Assembly (NCBI GenBank): GCA_038049695.1
Contig: CP142461.1
Span: 28,093,001 to 28,157,000, forward strand
Length of the DNA stretch: 64,000 bases
Origin: Cinnamomum chago
Taxonomy: Eukaryota; Streptophyta; Magnoliopsida; Laurales; Lauraceae
Direction of reading: 5' to 3'
Positions 10,677 to 23,592 of the stretch are shown piece by piece (the first letter of the stretch is position 1; the number at the start of each line of letters is the position of its first letter). Below the pieces are notes generated by a model, which was not told the origin of the DNA, did no database searches, and worked only from the letters and a program-made list of their open reading frames with translations. The position numbers and the translations under genes were made by a program.

Positions 10677-12304
10677 CCTTCATCTATGCATCCAAATGGG
10701 ACCCTTAGTAGGTGGTTTTTTTCTAGAAAGATGAACACTTGGGCATCACACGAGCATATTGGAATTCTCCAAATAATCAATTTCCATGTGTCCATTTTTT
10801 ATTTGAGTCTTCATTCTTAGGACCCATTTTCATTGAATGCAATCACTTAAACCTGCCGACTCTCTTGAATCGGGCCATCGATCCTGATTTCATATTGTTC
10901 CATACATCAATCATCATTGGATTTTATCATAATTATATATAATAAACCATTATGGGTGAAGGACTAGGACTTCTCAATTTCAAAATAGAGTGTCCTCGGC
11001 GATGCTACGTCACCCGACCTGTGTCAACTAATCATTGGGTTATCTTATGGGACCCTTAAATTCTATGACATTCCCTAAAATGCTGGGCAATTCTAGCCCC
11101 TACATGGTTTCTACTTTCTTAAAATCCTTCTTTGAATAAAACTCGGAATCACAAATCTAGAAAGTCCCGATCTCATCACATCTACTATAAGTCCAAGAGT
11201 TTATTCATTTTACCTCTAGAAAAGAAACTGTCGTTCAGACTGTTTTCTACTTCCCTAAAAAGATATCTCTCTTCTAAGAAACTCTTCCTTAATAAAAATA
11301 TGTCAATCCCGAAAACTCCTCAAGGAAGTCCCTAAAAACTTATCGCCAAGAGTCCACTATTCACATAATAATATATATAGGAGAAATTCAATTGCATTTA
11401 TCCCTCACCATTTTGGTGAGGGATAGCTGATGCGGAATTCACTAATAGCAAAAACAATAAAGAAGCTGCCAGATAAACTTCTCTTATTTTTTTCTCTTCT
11501 GATTTTTCTTGCTTTTGCAAGCATTTCAAAACAACTCCATTTTCACTTTTATCCATCGTTTGTCATTGCAGAGAAACACCCCTCTTTGGAGACGACGCGG
11601 CTCTTCGCAGGCTGCCCTAGCTTCTTAGGTAATGTAACCGCATGTTTAGATCTCTTTTTCTTTTCAAGCAATGTCTCTTTCTATACTGCTCTTTCTTTCT
11701 TCAATCCCTCTCTATCTATTCTCAGGCGAGGTCTTTTTTTTCTCTCTAAATAGACACCCTCAATTTCATGGCAGCATCTGCCCATTTCAATATCCAAATT
11801 CAAACACAAACCCGTAAAACAAAATAAAGAAACTCACTCAAAGGGTCTTCTTAGGCACAGTCTCTCTCTGCTGTAGGTTTAAAAGGTCTCAGGCTGGGTA
11901 CACTGCCACCCCTACTTGTGCATAGGTATTTGTAGTGGAAGTGGGACTTGGGATGAATGGTTCTTGATTGTAGCACAAGTTATTTCCATGTGAGCGAGTC
12001 TGTTTTCATCTGGTTATCTTTTCCCTCTTTGAAAATTTTACATCAACTATTATGTTGCCATCATCACTAATGCTACTATTTTAATCTTTACAATGGTAGT
12101 ATGGTACTAGATTATTCTTAGCACTTCTAGGTGAAGAATTATGGAATTCTGAGCCTAAGAAAATGTAGGATTTTCATCCCTGGCTGTAGGGACCACCAGG
12201 AAAGGGAAAAATGTAGAGTTTTCTTAGTTCCCAATTTTCTGAACATGACACCAACGTTCCAATGATCTAGGATGTTTAGTTGATAGAAACCCCGTTAAAT
12301 GAGG
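10677..12304. other. Unassigned spacer with a 10-bp hairpin
   Basis: No gene could be supported. A perfect 10-bp inverted repeat with a 5-nt loop (ATCCCTCACC / GGTGAGGGAT) lies at 11400-11424. Exon-like pieces with plausible splice signals occur near 11570-11630 (TTGCAG before, GTAATG after), but no coherent reading frame joins them. Parts of 10700-11100 may be worn LINE sequence in continuation of the element at 5083-6237; that is a guess. Confidence 0.35.
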
Positions 12305-14209
12305 TGAAAGTCCTTGGGATCCTAACCCTAGAGGAGGGGGGGTGAATAGGGTGTGCTACAACTATGACCACCAATTTAGACAAATTTTAACTTCTTTAAA
12401 ACCAACTAGTCATATGTGATGATTAACCATACAATATGCGGAAGCTAACCAAAAACAATCACCACATAGCAATCACCACAACACAATATTTATAGTGGTT
12501 CGGCCAACGTGCCTACATCCACTACCGGCTTGTGCATCCAACACCCCACCGGATTTCCACTATGTATGCTTTTTACTAGGCTAAGCAATAACCCTTACAA
12601 TGTTGTTTTTCTAGGCTAAACAACAACCTCTCAATGTGCTTTTATAGGCTAAGCAATAACCTTTACAAGATGCTTTTCAAGGCTAAGCAATAACCTTTAC
12701 ACAATGCTTTTCTTAGGCTAAGCAATAACCTTACAAGATAAAGATTTCTCTAAGAAAGTGTCTTCTCAAAAGATCACTCTAAGAGATTACAATTTAAGCT
12801 CAAATTAATTTGCCTCTAAATAGGCGGATATGAAAATGAAAACTAGCTCACACAAACACTCAAAGAAATGCAAAGATGTATGCTTATGAAGTGTGTATGT
12901 GAAAACTTCAATCAAGTTTAAAAGTAAGCTCAATCAATTTATGCTTAATGCAATTCGAAAGTTTAAGGCACAAAAAGATATGATTGAAGTTCTATGCAAA
13001 TCACTTGAACAATTACACACTTGTGAATGATATGAAAATCTAAAGATCACAAGTTGTATGAAAGTGTTTAAGCCTAATCAAGTGATGCATGTGCAATGTT
13101 GTTTTCAAAACTAATTTGACTAAAGATTAAATGAATGAAAACAACAATGGAAGTTTCAACCAAGTGAAATAATCATGCAATAAAAGAAATCAAAGATTTA
13201 GGCTAAGCATGATTAAGAAAGTGTAAAACAAAACTTAGGTTGAAATCAAAGTGATGAATCCAATCTTGAATATCAAAGATGAAGGGAAGAATGGATTCAA
13301 CACATCATTGTTATCATGCTTGAAATCATTTTCCAAAGTTTCAAATAAAGCACATAACAAATGATTAATTAAAAGTAAAACTTACTTGGAGATTTAACTT
13401 AGTTGATCCAAGCTTAAGCTTCACTTAATGACCCCTTTGGTCTCTCTTAGTTCCTCCCCTTTGTCTTGTCTCAAAGCTCCTCAAAGAAGGCTTAAAAATC
13501 TCCAACTTTGGACAAAGGAAAGAACTCATTTTTATAGCAAAAAATGCCCAACGGTTAGTCCTCGGTCGACCTAGACACAGGTCTCGGTCGACCGAGAAAG
13601 CACAACGGTCATATTTCTGACCGTTGGCAAGTTACAGTTCAGAAACTGCCCACTCGACCGACAGTGTTCCCGGTCGACCGGGAAGCAGGTCTCGGTCGAC
13701 CGGCGACACTGCACAGGCCAAAATTTCCACTTTTGCAAGTTTCAAAGTATTTCTTTGTGGAACTATTTGGGCCAATAAATCAAGCTTAAAAACATGTTCT
13801 AAGTCATTCTAAGATGTTTAAAAACATGAAACACACAAAGCCTAAAAAGATTCAAAAGTTTAAAACCAAAGGCTAGCTTGATTTGATAAAACTCTATTCA
13901 AATGAGAAATGCATACAAAACTGATTCTGAAAGTGATGAATGTATGCAAGGCTCAAACCTAAATTCACAAAGTGATTTTCCAAATATAATGCATAAGGAA
14001 TTAGGTTTTCAAAAGAGTTTGTATTCTAAAACCAATGCATCCAAGTTTAGAAACAAAACATGCATAAAACAAGTACATTTCCAAATTTAAAAACCAATGC
14101 ATGTAAAAATCAATATTTCAAGATTTTCTAAATCAATGCAAGTGTGTGAATCAAATGATGCTAGAATGATAATGCATCCATCAAATTGCAATCTACAAAA
14201 TTCCTAACA
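12305..14209 (-). repeat. Left (3') LTR of the gag-only element
   Basis: This 1905-bp LTR carries a minus-strand TATA box (GCTATAAAAATG near 13530-13540) and the GGTCGACC palindrome cluster just upstream of it. Near 12590-12720 it holds short tandem units containing GGCTAAGCAATAACC; the other LTR has one extra unit. Confidence 0.88.
13561..13711 (-). promoter_or_regulatory. Palindrome cluster upstream of the LTR TATA box (GGTCGACC type)
   Basis: GGTCGACC or close variants start at 13564, 13586, 13652, 13672 and 13694; three of the four intervals are 20-22 bp. Some copies extend to 14-bp perfect palindromes (CTCGGTCGACCGAG, CCCGGTCGACCGGG). The last two sit between CAGTGT (13662) and ACACTG (13706), a 50-bp composite. 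The cluster ends about 25 bp upstream of the minus-strand TATA box, where promoter-proximal factor sites are expected. The role is inferred. Confidence 0.75.
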
Positions 14210-16269
14210 ATCTCCCCCTTTGCAATTTGATCGCAACTCACTCATCACACTCACCACTGAATAAACACACTTAGTCTTCAGCTCCCCCTAAGCTGGACAA
14301 GTCTTGAAATCTTCTTGGATGCTCCTTCTCTTAGCTTGAGCTCTTGAGCTCTTTTCTTCAATCTTCTTGATGCTTGGTGCTTGATCAAACTTCAAGCTTT
14401 CTATTCATCTTCCTTTCTTTGGCTAAGCATCTTCTTTAGCTCCAAGCTTTCTTTCTTCTATAAGCTCTTCCCCTTTGACCATGCCTCTCTCACCCTTTGG
14501 CAAGATATGCATTCTCTCTTCCCCTCTTGAGAACTTGAATGCTTTCTCCCCCTTTGAAGAGTAGGAGATCTTTGAGTACTTGAACTCTCTCTCCCCCTTT
14601 GACATTAAATTGCAAAGGTACCTACACACATGAAATAAGGAAAATACCTTTTAGTAGCACCTGTTAACAAATGAAATCGAAAATGAAATACATAACAGGC
14701 TATCATGTATGGAAGTAGTCTCTAAGGGCTCAAAGGCAATCCAAGGGTCAATTTGATCACAACTAATTCTTCCTATGAAGGTTTACACTCCCCCTCAATC
14801 CATTCTCTTCTTTTGTCAAACTTTTGACAAGATTTAACTATTAGATTCAAGAAGTAGATGGTTTATCCAATTGAGGGTCAACTTCAAGAGAAGGATTAGA
14901 TTCATTTAACTATAAAGCTCATATGATCAAATTGCCAAAAGAAAGCTAGGTCTAATGGGAAAAGCAATCATGGATACCAATTGGAAAAACAAAGAATACC
15001 AATTGAGATTTAAGGATATGTCTATTAAATCAATCACTCTAAAATGGATTTAAAAGTATGACTATTAGGAAAAATCCAAATTAGAGCTATCCATGAAGCA
15101 ATGGGGTTTATTAATCATAGCATCAAATAATCTAACTATGGAAAGCATATGCTATGAAGGTTTTGAAAATCATTTCATTCAATCAATAAATATGACTTAT
15201 CATGTGCAAGATGAGTGAAATGAAATTCAAGCATGAAGCCAACCTCAACTAATAACCAACCCATATTATGAACACATAAACATGGTGGTCATGAGATATA
15301 CCTATATGAGCAAAAGAGGTGGCAACATGAACATTATGATGCTAATGGAATGTGACATGGAACAAATATATAACTATCAAGCTCAATCCAATGCATACAA
15401 GGTCTATCACATACACAAGATAAGATATCAATTGGATATGAAATCAATGGAAAGTTATACCAAATGAAACCAATTGAATATGATAACATGATTAAAAGCA
15501 AGGATGTGACAAACACACAATTCCATCAAGCATCATAAATGCATATTCATCACTTTTAAAGATATGACTATTAAGCATAGTGATGAATAAGACAAATTGC
15601 AATGCAAAAGGATATGGCTATGAAATGCATGCAATATCAAAGTGTCAAAATCATATGAATTCAACATCTAAGATATCCATCAAACATATAGAAATATGAG
15701 AAATGGGTTTCAAAGAGTTTCATATGATTAAGAACACTACTTATGAAGTTGAAACATGTATAAGGATGATACCAAGAAAATCTACATGAATCAACATCAT
15801 AACCATCCAAAAAGAAATGACTATAAGGCATAGAGGATGGATTTGGGTTCTAGTATGGTTTCTACAAATATTACTAAGATCAAAACCATACATGGAACCA
15901 ATTGACATTTGCATATAAAAAGAATGACTAAATAAGCAAAGATGCAAATGACTTGAAACAACAATTGATCATGACTAAATTAGCTATGAAAGCTTTTAAA
16001 GTCACAAACAATTTAATCATGTAGAAATGCAATGCAAAACATAAAACTAAATGAGTGCAAAAAGCAAATCAAACATGATGAAATTATAATCAAAAGATTT
16101 TGAAAACCATGAAGTGTAACTTAGAATGGTGTATGAAAACAAAATCAATTGATCATAAAGAAACATTGCATTTTAAGAAATGTAACTATGAAAGAACAAA
16201 ATGCAAAAGCAATCATGACCAACAAAAGGTTTAACTTATAAAGCATAGGTTGGTCAATGAGGTCCAAGG
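14210..16269 (-). mobile_element. Non-coding 3' internal part of the gag-only element
   Basis: This 2-kb AT-rich stretch lies where pol would be in an autonomous relative, and no pol motif was recognised. At the LTR side the polypurine motif recurs several times (plus-strand CTCCCCCTTT-like blocks at 14213, 14549 and 14591), as described for Sireviruses. Farther right, loosely repeated words of the type ATGACTAT followed by AAGCATAG suggest degenerate internal repeats. Confidence 0.6.
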
Positions 16270-17840
16270 CCTTAAGGTTTGTCTAAGTATAAAACTTTGG
16301 GAATCCACCTAAGGTCTTGGGAGGGTTGAGCTTTGAGGTCTAGTTTGGAATTCTCACCAACTAAAGGAGATTTGACTTGATAAATTTTCAATTTAAACTT
16401 ATCACCATGATATTTTGATTTGACTATATTTAGCTTGGATTTGTGATTAGTCTTTTGAAGTTGGTGGGTTTGTTTCTTGGGGGATTGATTCATTTTTCTT
16501 TTCTTCTTATTTTCTCCCTTTCTTTGACTTTTGAAATTTAGATTTAACTTTGTAATTTTCTTCAAAAGTTCTTTCATGTTTTGACTTAAAGGAGGTAGGT
16601 TGAGAAGCTTTTTGTTAATAGATTCTTTGATTTTTGGTTTAACTTATTTAAGCTTTTTAGAATCTATCTTGGGAGACTCCTTGTTAATTGGTTTAACTTG
16701 TTTAAGCTTTATGGAGTCTTCCTTGGTTTTTAGTGTCTTACCCTTCAAGTTTGATTTTACTTTCTTTGGTTCAAAGATGGGATTAGACACATTGCTTCTT
16801 CTTCGTTTGCACTCAAACCTAAAGTGTCCTTCAATGCCACAATAATTACATTTAGACATGGGCAAAGAAGTGTGAGTGCTAGAGAATGAGGACTCACCTT
16901 TCACAAAAGTGTTGGTGAAATTAGGGTCATGTGAAATATTCCTATCAAAACCAAGACCCGTCCTATCTCTTTGAGATTTACCCAATTTAAATAATTTTAC
17001 AAATTTCTCATTACTTTGGGTAAATTTGCACTCATACTTTTGTTTGTACTCTTCAAGTTGAGTGACTTGGGTTTTAAGGGTTGAATTTTCATTTTTAACT
17101 TTTGTTAGTTCATTTTCAATTCCCTTAAAATTGTTTAGCTCTTCATAGGCAAGTTTTAACTTAGATTTAAGCTCATTAACAACATTAGATCCAAGTTCTA
17201 AAGTTTTTAAATTACTTTGAGCATTAGACAAATTTTCATTGGAAATTTTCAACTTGGATTTTAAATAGTTAATGTTTTCATCTTGTCTTTTAATTGTATC
17301 TCTTAGGTTCAAATTTTCATTTTTAAGCTCATCACAATTTATCTTAATCTCATTTAATTCATCTTGAGCATTAGATAAATTTTCCTTAGAGATAGTCAAT
17401 TTAGATTCAAGATTGTTAAAGTCTTTATCTTGCCTTTGTAATTGATCTCTTAGTTTTAGATTTTCCTTATTAAGATGATCATAACCTATCTTTAATTCTT
17501 TTAGTTCATCTTGAGTATTGTATAGGTTATTCAAAGAGATCATGAACTTAGATTCTACACAATTTATAAATTCATCTTTTTCTCTAAGTTCATTTTTAGA
17601 AGAGTCTAATTCTTGGTTTAGCCTTTTAGATTCTTCTTTTAATCTTTTATTTTTCTTGGAAACCTCTAAGGACCATGTGTACAATTCCTCATAGGCTTCA
17701 TATTCATCAACTTCTTCTTCTTTTAATTCAAGTTGAGATTCTTTAATTTTAATGTTTGAATCTCCATAAGATGGAAGAATGAGGGGTCTAGAAGAATCTA
17801 CAAAGTCTAGCATAGTGGAGTCCATTCTAATGATGTTCAT
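16270..17840 (-). mobile_element. gag-like coding region of the Sirevirus-like element
   Basis: A long leftward reading region of about 400 codons begins near 17840, shortly after the primer site. After a short acidic lead it is almost entirely Lys/Glu/Leu/Asn-rich heptads with repeated units such as KSKLKISNENLSNAQ, a predicted long coiled coil. A zinc knuckle CNYCGIEGHFRFEC (CX2CX4HX4C) follows near 16810-16850. Gag proteins of this group pack RNA through the zinc knuckle and assemble through the coiled coil. A Lys-rich tail near 16270-16580 ends in a WIPK motif that in relatives lies just before the protease. No usual N-terminal gag domain is obvious. Confidence 0.7.
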
Positions 17841-17940
17841 AAAAACACAACTCTAGGGTTTTAACTCTAGGTTTTTACACCTAATCAAGAGTTCCAAACA
17901 CTTGATCCTAAAAGATAGAGCACGAGTCTCTGATACCAAT

Positions 17941-19876
17941 TGAAAGTCCTTGGGATCCTAACCCTAGAGGGGGGGGGGTGAATAGGGTGTGCTACAACTA
18001 TGACCAATTTAGACAAATTTTAACTTCTTTAAAACCAACTAGTCATATGTGATGATTAACCATACAATATGCGGAAGCTAACCAAAAACAATCACCACAT
18101 AGCAATCACCACAACACAATATTTATAGTGGTTCGGCCAACGTGCCTACATCCACTACCGGCTTGTGCATCCAACACCCCACCGGATTTCCACTATGTAT
18201 GCTTTTTACTAGGCTAAGCAATAACCCTTACAGTATTGTTTTTCTAGGCTAAACAACAACCTCTCAATGTGCTTTTATAGGCTAAGCAATAACCTTTACA
18301 AGATGCTTTTCAAGGCTAAGTAATAACCTTTACAAGATGCTTTTCAAGGCTAAGCAATAACCTTTACACAATGCTTTTCTTAGGCTAAGCAATAACCTTA
18401 CAAGATAAAGATTTCTCTAAGAAAGTGTCTTCTCAAAAGATCACTCTAAGAGATTACAATTTAAGCTCAAATTAATTTGCCTCTAAATAGGCGGATATGA
18501 AAATGAAAACTAGCTCACACAAACACTCAAAGAAATGCAAAGATGTATGCTTATGAAGTGTGTATGTGAAAACTTCAATCAAGTTTAAAAGTAAGCTCAA
18601 TCAATTTATGCTTAATGCAATTCGAAAGTTTAAGGCACAAAAAGATATGATTGAAGTTCTATGCAAATCACTTGAACAATTACACACTTGTGAATGATAT
18701 GAAAATCTAAAGATCACAAGTTGTATGAAAGTGTTTAAGCCTAATCAAGTGATGCATGTGCAATGTTGTTTTCAAAACTAATTTGACTAAAGATTAAATG
18801 AATGAAAACAACAATGGAAGTTTCAACCAAGTGAAATAATCATGCAATAAAAGAAATCAAAGATTTAGGCTAAGCATGATTAAGAAAGTGTAAAACAAAA
18901 CTTAGGTTGAAATCAAAGTGATGAATCCAATCTTGAATATCAAAGATGAAGGGAAGAATGGATTCAACACATCATTGTTATCATGCTTGAAATCATTTTC
19001 CAAAGTTTCAAATAAAGCACATAACAAATGATTAATTAAAAGTAAAACTTACTTGGAGATTTAACTTAGTTGATCCAAGCTTAAGCTTCACTTAATGACC
19101 CCTTTGGTCTCTCTTAGTTCCTCCCCTTTGTCTTGTCTCAAAGCTCCTCAAAGAAGGCTTAAAAATCTCCAACTTTGGACAAAGGAAAGAACTCATTTTT
19201 ATAGCAAAAAATGCCCAACGGTTAGTCCTCGGTCGACCTAGACACAGGTCTCGGTCGACCGAGAAAGCACAACGGTCATATTTCTGACCGTTGGCAAGTT
19301 ACAGTTCAGAAACTGCCCACTCGACCGACAGTGTTCCCGGTCGACCGGGAAGCAGGTCTCGGTCGACCGGCGACACTGCACAGGCCAAAATTTCCACTTT
19401 TGCAAGTTTCAAAGTATTTCTTTGTGGAACTATTTGGGCCAATAAATCAAGCTTAAAAACATGTTCTAAGTCATTCTAAGATGTTTAAAAACATGAAACA
19501 CACAAAGCCTAAAAAGATTCAAAAGTTTAAAACCAAAGGCTAGCTTGATTTGATAAAACTCTATTCAAATGAGAAATGCATACAAAACTGATTCTGAAAG
19601 TGATGAATGTATGCAAGGCTCAAACCTAAATTCACAAAGTGATTTTCCAAATATAATGCATAAGGAATTAGGTTTTCAAAAGAGTTTGTATTCTAAAACC
19701 AATGCATCCAAGTTTAGAAACAAAACATGCATAAAACAAGTACATTTCCAAATTTAAAAACCAATGCATGTAAAAATCAATATTTCAAGATTTTCTAAAT
19801 CAATGCAAGTGTGTGAATCAAATGATGCTAGAATGATAATGCATCCATCAAATTGCAATCTACAAAATTCCTAACA
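17941..19876 (-). repeat. Right (5') LTR of the gag-only element
   Basis: This 1936-bp LTR is almost identical to the left LTR, with one extra tandem unit near 18305-18340 and few other differences. It carries the same TATA box and palindrome cluster, and would hold the active promoter for leftward transcription. Confidence 0.88.
19228..19378 (-). promoter_or_regulatory. Palindrome cluster in the right LTR (GGTCGACC type)
   Basis: This is the counterpart of the cluster at 13561-13711, with GGTCGACC-type sites starting at 19231, 19253, 19319, 19339 and 19361 at the same spacings. It lies upstream of the promoter that would drive the element. Confidence 0.75.
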
Positions 19877-20829
19877 TGAGGTACCTCAACAACTTGTGAA
19901 ATGGGCATAACCTACAGAGAAGTTGGAGCAATCTAGAGCTTGGATTTAGATGAAGATGGAAGATCCGTTGCCGATTTAGCTCCTAAGTTAATTAAAAATT
20001 CAATTAATAAGATGGAAGATGGTGGTCTCAATTATAGACAAGTGGTTAGAGAGTGGACTTCACTTGTCCCAGTTGTTTGGGTTGAATGAGTTTAATCTGA
20101 CAACTACTCATAAAGCTAGATTTTATCACTACTATATGCATGTGCTTTTGTGGTGTGAAGATCAGATAATGTCATAGATCCAAGTTTAGAGTTGGGGATG
20201 AGATCATTCCTTTAGTGGGATTTTTATTTTATTTTTATAATCATTATTCAACAACAGTCTTGCTATTAACTTATTGTTCAATCCAAGTAATACATGAGTT
20301 GAATATTAATTTTTTTTTACAAACAAATTTTACAGAATGCCTTTGTCTATTTCATCAAGTTCTGAAATACTGGCCCAAATGCCTATGTGGTAATGGCGAC
20401 ATGAAACTATTTACCTCGCATATAAGGTCCAATCCAAATCGAAGATTTTGGGAATTCCCAAAATGGAATGTAAATGTTCTAATATGAATGTCTTTTTTAG
20501 CAAGAAACTATATAAAAAGGTTCATGTCTAATTTCGATTAATTAATTCTAAGTTTTTGGAAGGATGGAAATGGTTGCGGTGCATTTATATGGAAAGATAG
20601 AACTTCAAGGGAATGAGTTTTTGAATCAAATACAATGTCATATGATAGACATGATGTTACTAAAGAATTACAAATTTGCATTGAATACTTGAAGAAATAA
20701 AATGAAATACGGAATCAACTGGTGCAGGCAGCTATAGAAAAGAAAAAGGAAAATGAAAAATTGACTAATTTACAATATTCGCATTTTCTCCAAAAAAAAA
20801 TACACTTTTGTATTTCTCAAAAAAATATT
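19877..20829. other. Unassigned spacer
   Basis: No gene or repeat edge is recognised. It begins with the TGAGG duplication of the preceding element. A 90-codon open stretch from 20215 has no recognisable domain. Confidence 0.4.
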
Positions 20830-21662
20830 CATAATTGAAGGCATTGCCGCATAATTTCGATGGAGACTTTTGCATAATTTGCCAAATACAGTATCGATGA
20901 GATGTGTTTGGCATAACATGTTGGATGGCCTATGTCATTGCCGGATCCTGATCAGTTATGAGCGCCTTCAGTGCTGCTATTGGCATTGCTTCGAGCCATT
21001 TGGTAAACAACCACACAAATGTTTCAGATCTTTCATTCAAAATAAGACTACAACCAAATAGAGCTAATTGACCATGGTGATTGACACCCATAAATGCACC
21101 GAATATTTAGTCATATTTGTTTGTCATATACATTATGTCAAATGACACCATGTCCCCAAATGCACGATGACTTCTGACAAAGATGCTCTGACAAAAAAAA
21201 ATATTTTATTTGGTTGTTAGGATCTCTCTGTATAGAAAAACAAAAGTGGTGGTTCATTTCTTTACGTTGAACAAGATACTCATATACCAATTGTCCATCT
21301 TTATCAATTTTGTCCGTCATTTTATCTCTGTTATGGTTACGCAAATTTGTTTTATTGAACCCTATATTTTCAAAACCATTTGCATGCAATTCAAACACTC
21401 TCATAGCATTTTCAGTCCGTACATTAGCTCTTTCATAGGTATCTATCAAATCTTTTTGTACGGGAGTGATTGTTCTGTGTGACCGTAGCAAACAACGCTT
21501 GTGGGGAGTACTTAACGTATGAGTATGTTATGCGATGAACTTACAGACCAAATAACTTGAACCCCCCTCCCCTTTTCTTTTAATTTGGAAATATTCCGCA
21601 CTACAATTTTCTCACGTCTCCATAGTACGCCTTTCACCTACATTATTAGAGTTTGGCTTCTT

Positions 21663-23592
21663 TGTTAGGGATTTTTTTTTGTAATTTGATGGATGCATTA
21701 TCATTTTAGCATCATTCGAATCTTTACATGAGCATGGATTTAGAAGAACTTGAAATCTTGAACTTCACATGCATTGTTTTAAAACTTTTAGAATTTATGT
21801 TACATGCATATTTTGGATTTTAAACTAGGATGCATTAAGTTTTGAAAAGAAGATTTTTGAATCATGCAAGCCTTTGGACCTACAATTGTAAATCATTTTA
21901 GGCACAATAGGTTCATGTTTTGGAAGATACTTTTGGTTTGATTTAAACATGAGGCTAAGTTTGATTTCCATGGCCCAGAACTCCCGCTAGAAAATTCTTT
22001 GGAGTAGCTTTTTGCCTAATCTTTTTAGAAGGAAAAACTTTTTTGGTGCTACAATACTTTTGATATAGTACTTGTGCTATAGTGTTTTCCTACAGTTTTT
22101 TGCTATACAGTTAAGTCGGTTAACTAAACTTAAGATGTCGGTTAACCGAACCTTGACCGAACCTACTTTGGTTCCTATTCCAGAATGTGAGAAATGTTAA
22201 ATTTCGGTCCTACGTCGGTTAGTTGTCAGTTAACCGACATGAGGAAGTTCGGTTAGTCAAATTCAAATTTTATGACTGTTGGAAAATAACTGTTGGGAGT
22301 TCAATTAACCGAACTTGAAGTCGGTTAACCAACCAACTAGCCGTTGGATAACTTTTTATATATAAACAGCTAATTCCAAAGCCAAATTGGAGGAACCAAG
22401 GGGTATTCCTTGAGGTGTTTTGAGGCCAAACAAAGGAGAATGAGCTAAGGAAGGTTAGAGGGTCATAAAGGAAAGCTAAATCTTGGAATCATGAGTAAAT
22501 CATCTAAGTAAGCTTAGTTTTCCTTATCATATGTTTTCATGCTTTGTTTAGACATTTGGAAAAACTATTTTAACATGCTAACTATGATTTGATAAATCCA
22601 TTACATGTATTTCACTTTGAGTTGCTTTGTTGTTTTGGATTCTTCATTTAGATTCAAACCAAAGCTTGTTTTAACTTTCATATCATAATGGTTTCATGCT
22701 TTGTTAAAAATTTGATTTCTCTCATAGCATGATTCTCATACTTGGTTGAATCTCTAGTTAGTTGTTTTCATTCCATGAACACATAGCAAACTAATTTGTT
22801 TTGAAAACAACTATACTCATGCATCACATGTTTTAGATTTGAAATTTTAATACAACTTGCATAACTTGATAAGTCATATCTTTACAAGTTGTTTATTTAA
22901 AGAACATGTGATTAGCATTTTCACTTTAATCAAAGCATTTGTGATTTAAACTTTCAAAATCTTTAACCTTACATTCATTGAGCTATCATTTTAAGACTTG
23001 ATTGAAGTTCTCATGCATACACATAAAGCATTTATCTTTGCTTTCATAGAGTGTATACGTTGAGTTAGATTTACATTTTTATATCCGCCTAATTAAGAGG
23101 CTTTGTAATTGAGCTTAAATTGTATCTCTTCAAGTTTTGTGTTGACACTTCTTAGAGACAACCATTATTAGGGTTGCATAGGTTATTGCTGAGCCTTAGA
23201 AAACCATAAGTATATGGTTAGGGGTGAACCATAATACCCAAGAAGTTATTTCTTAGCCTTGGAAAACATATTGTAAGGTTATTGCTTGGCGTTGAAAAAT
23301 ATTTTGTAAAGATTATTGATTAGCCTATTGAAAAGCATAGATAATGAAAATCCGGAAGGGTGTAGGATCACAAGCCGATAATGGATGTAGGCATTGAGGC
23401 CGAACCACTATAAATCATTGTGTTATTGTGAATGCTTTATGGTGATTGTATTTGTTAGCTTCCGCACTTTAATTCATAATCATCACTAGTAACTAATTAA
23501 TTTAAAGAACTTTAGAAATTGGCATAATTGGTCACAAAAGTCAAGCTCACCCTATTCATCCCCCCCTCTAGGGTTCGGATCCCGAACTTTCA
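21663..23592 (+). mobile_element. Solo LTR related to the Sirevirus-like element
   Basis: It starts TGTTAGGGATTTT and ends GATCCCGAACTTTCA, with perfect TTCTT duplications at 21658-21662 and 23593-23597. Read in reverse it resembles the LTR at 12305-14209 throughout: the same ends, the tandem AAGGTTATTGCTTAGCC-like units near 23270, and the same promoter layout. It is clearly diverged, so it is a sister family or older copy. It has a plus-strand TATA box (TATATAAA, 22357-22365) and no internal region. It interrupts the FAR1-like pseudogene. Confidence 0.85.
22118..22330 (+). promoter_or_regulatory. Palindrome cluster upstream of the TATA box (GGTTAACC type)
   Basis: GGTTAACC or one-base variants start at 22118, 22140, 22217, 22228, 22251, 22303 and 22323. 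Spacings include 22, 11, 23 and 20 bp. The cluster occupies the same place as the GGTCGACC cluster of the sister LTR and ends about 27 bp before the TATA box. The centre is TA instead of CG in every copy, while flanking CG dinucleotides (CGGTTAACCG) are often kept. Confidence 0.7.

Larger units (their letters stand above)
12305..19876 (-). mobile_element. Young gag-only Sirevirus-like Copia element with intact ends
   Basis: LTRs at 12305-14209 and 17941-19876 are nearly identical over about 1.9 kb. Each starts TGAAAGTCCTTGGG and ends TTCCTAACA on the plus strand. The element is flanked by perfect TGAGG duplications (12300-12304 and 19877-19881). It reads leftward: the primer site ATTGGTATCAGAGAC lies beside the right LTR (17926-17940) and the polypurine tract AAAGGGGGAGAT beside the left LTR. 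The only coding region seen is gag-like with a zinc knuckle. No protease, integrase, reverse transcriptase or RNase H was found, so it looks structurally whole but non-autonomous. The coiled-coil gag and repeated polypurine tracts suggest the Sirevirus group of Copia. LTR similarity implies a recent insertion. Confidence 0.85.

Noticed and set aside
13624-14090. Two 62-codon open frames repeated exactly at 19291-19757
   Set aside because: They are duplicated because they lie in the two LTRs. They have no start context or domain.
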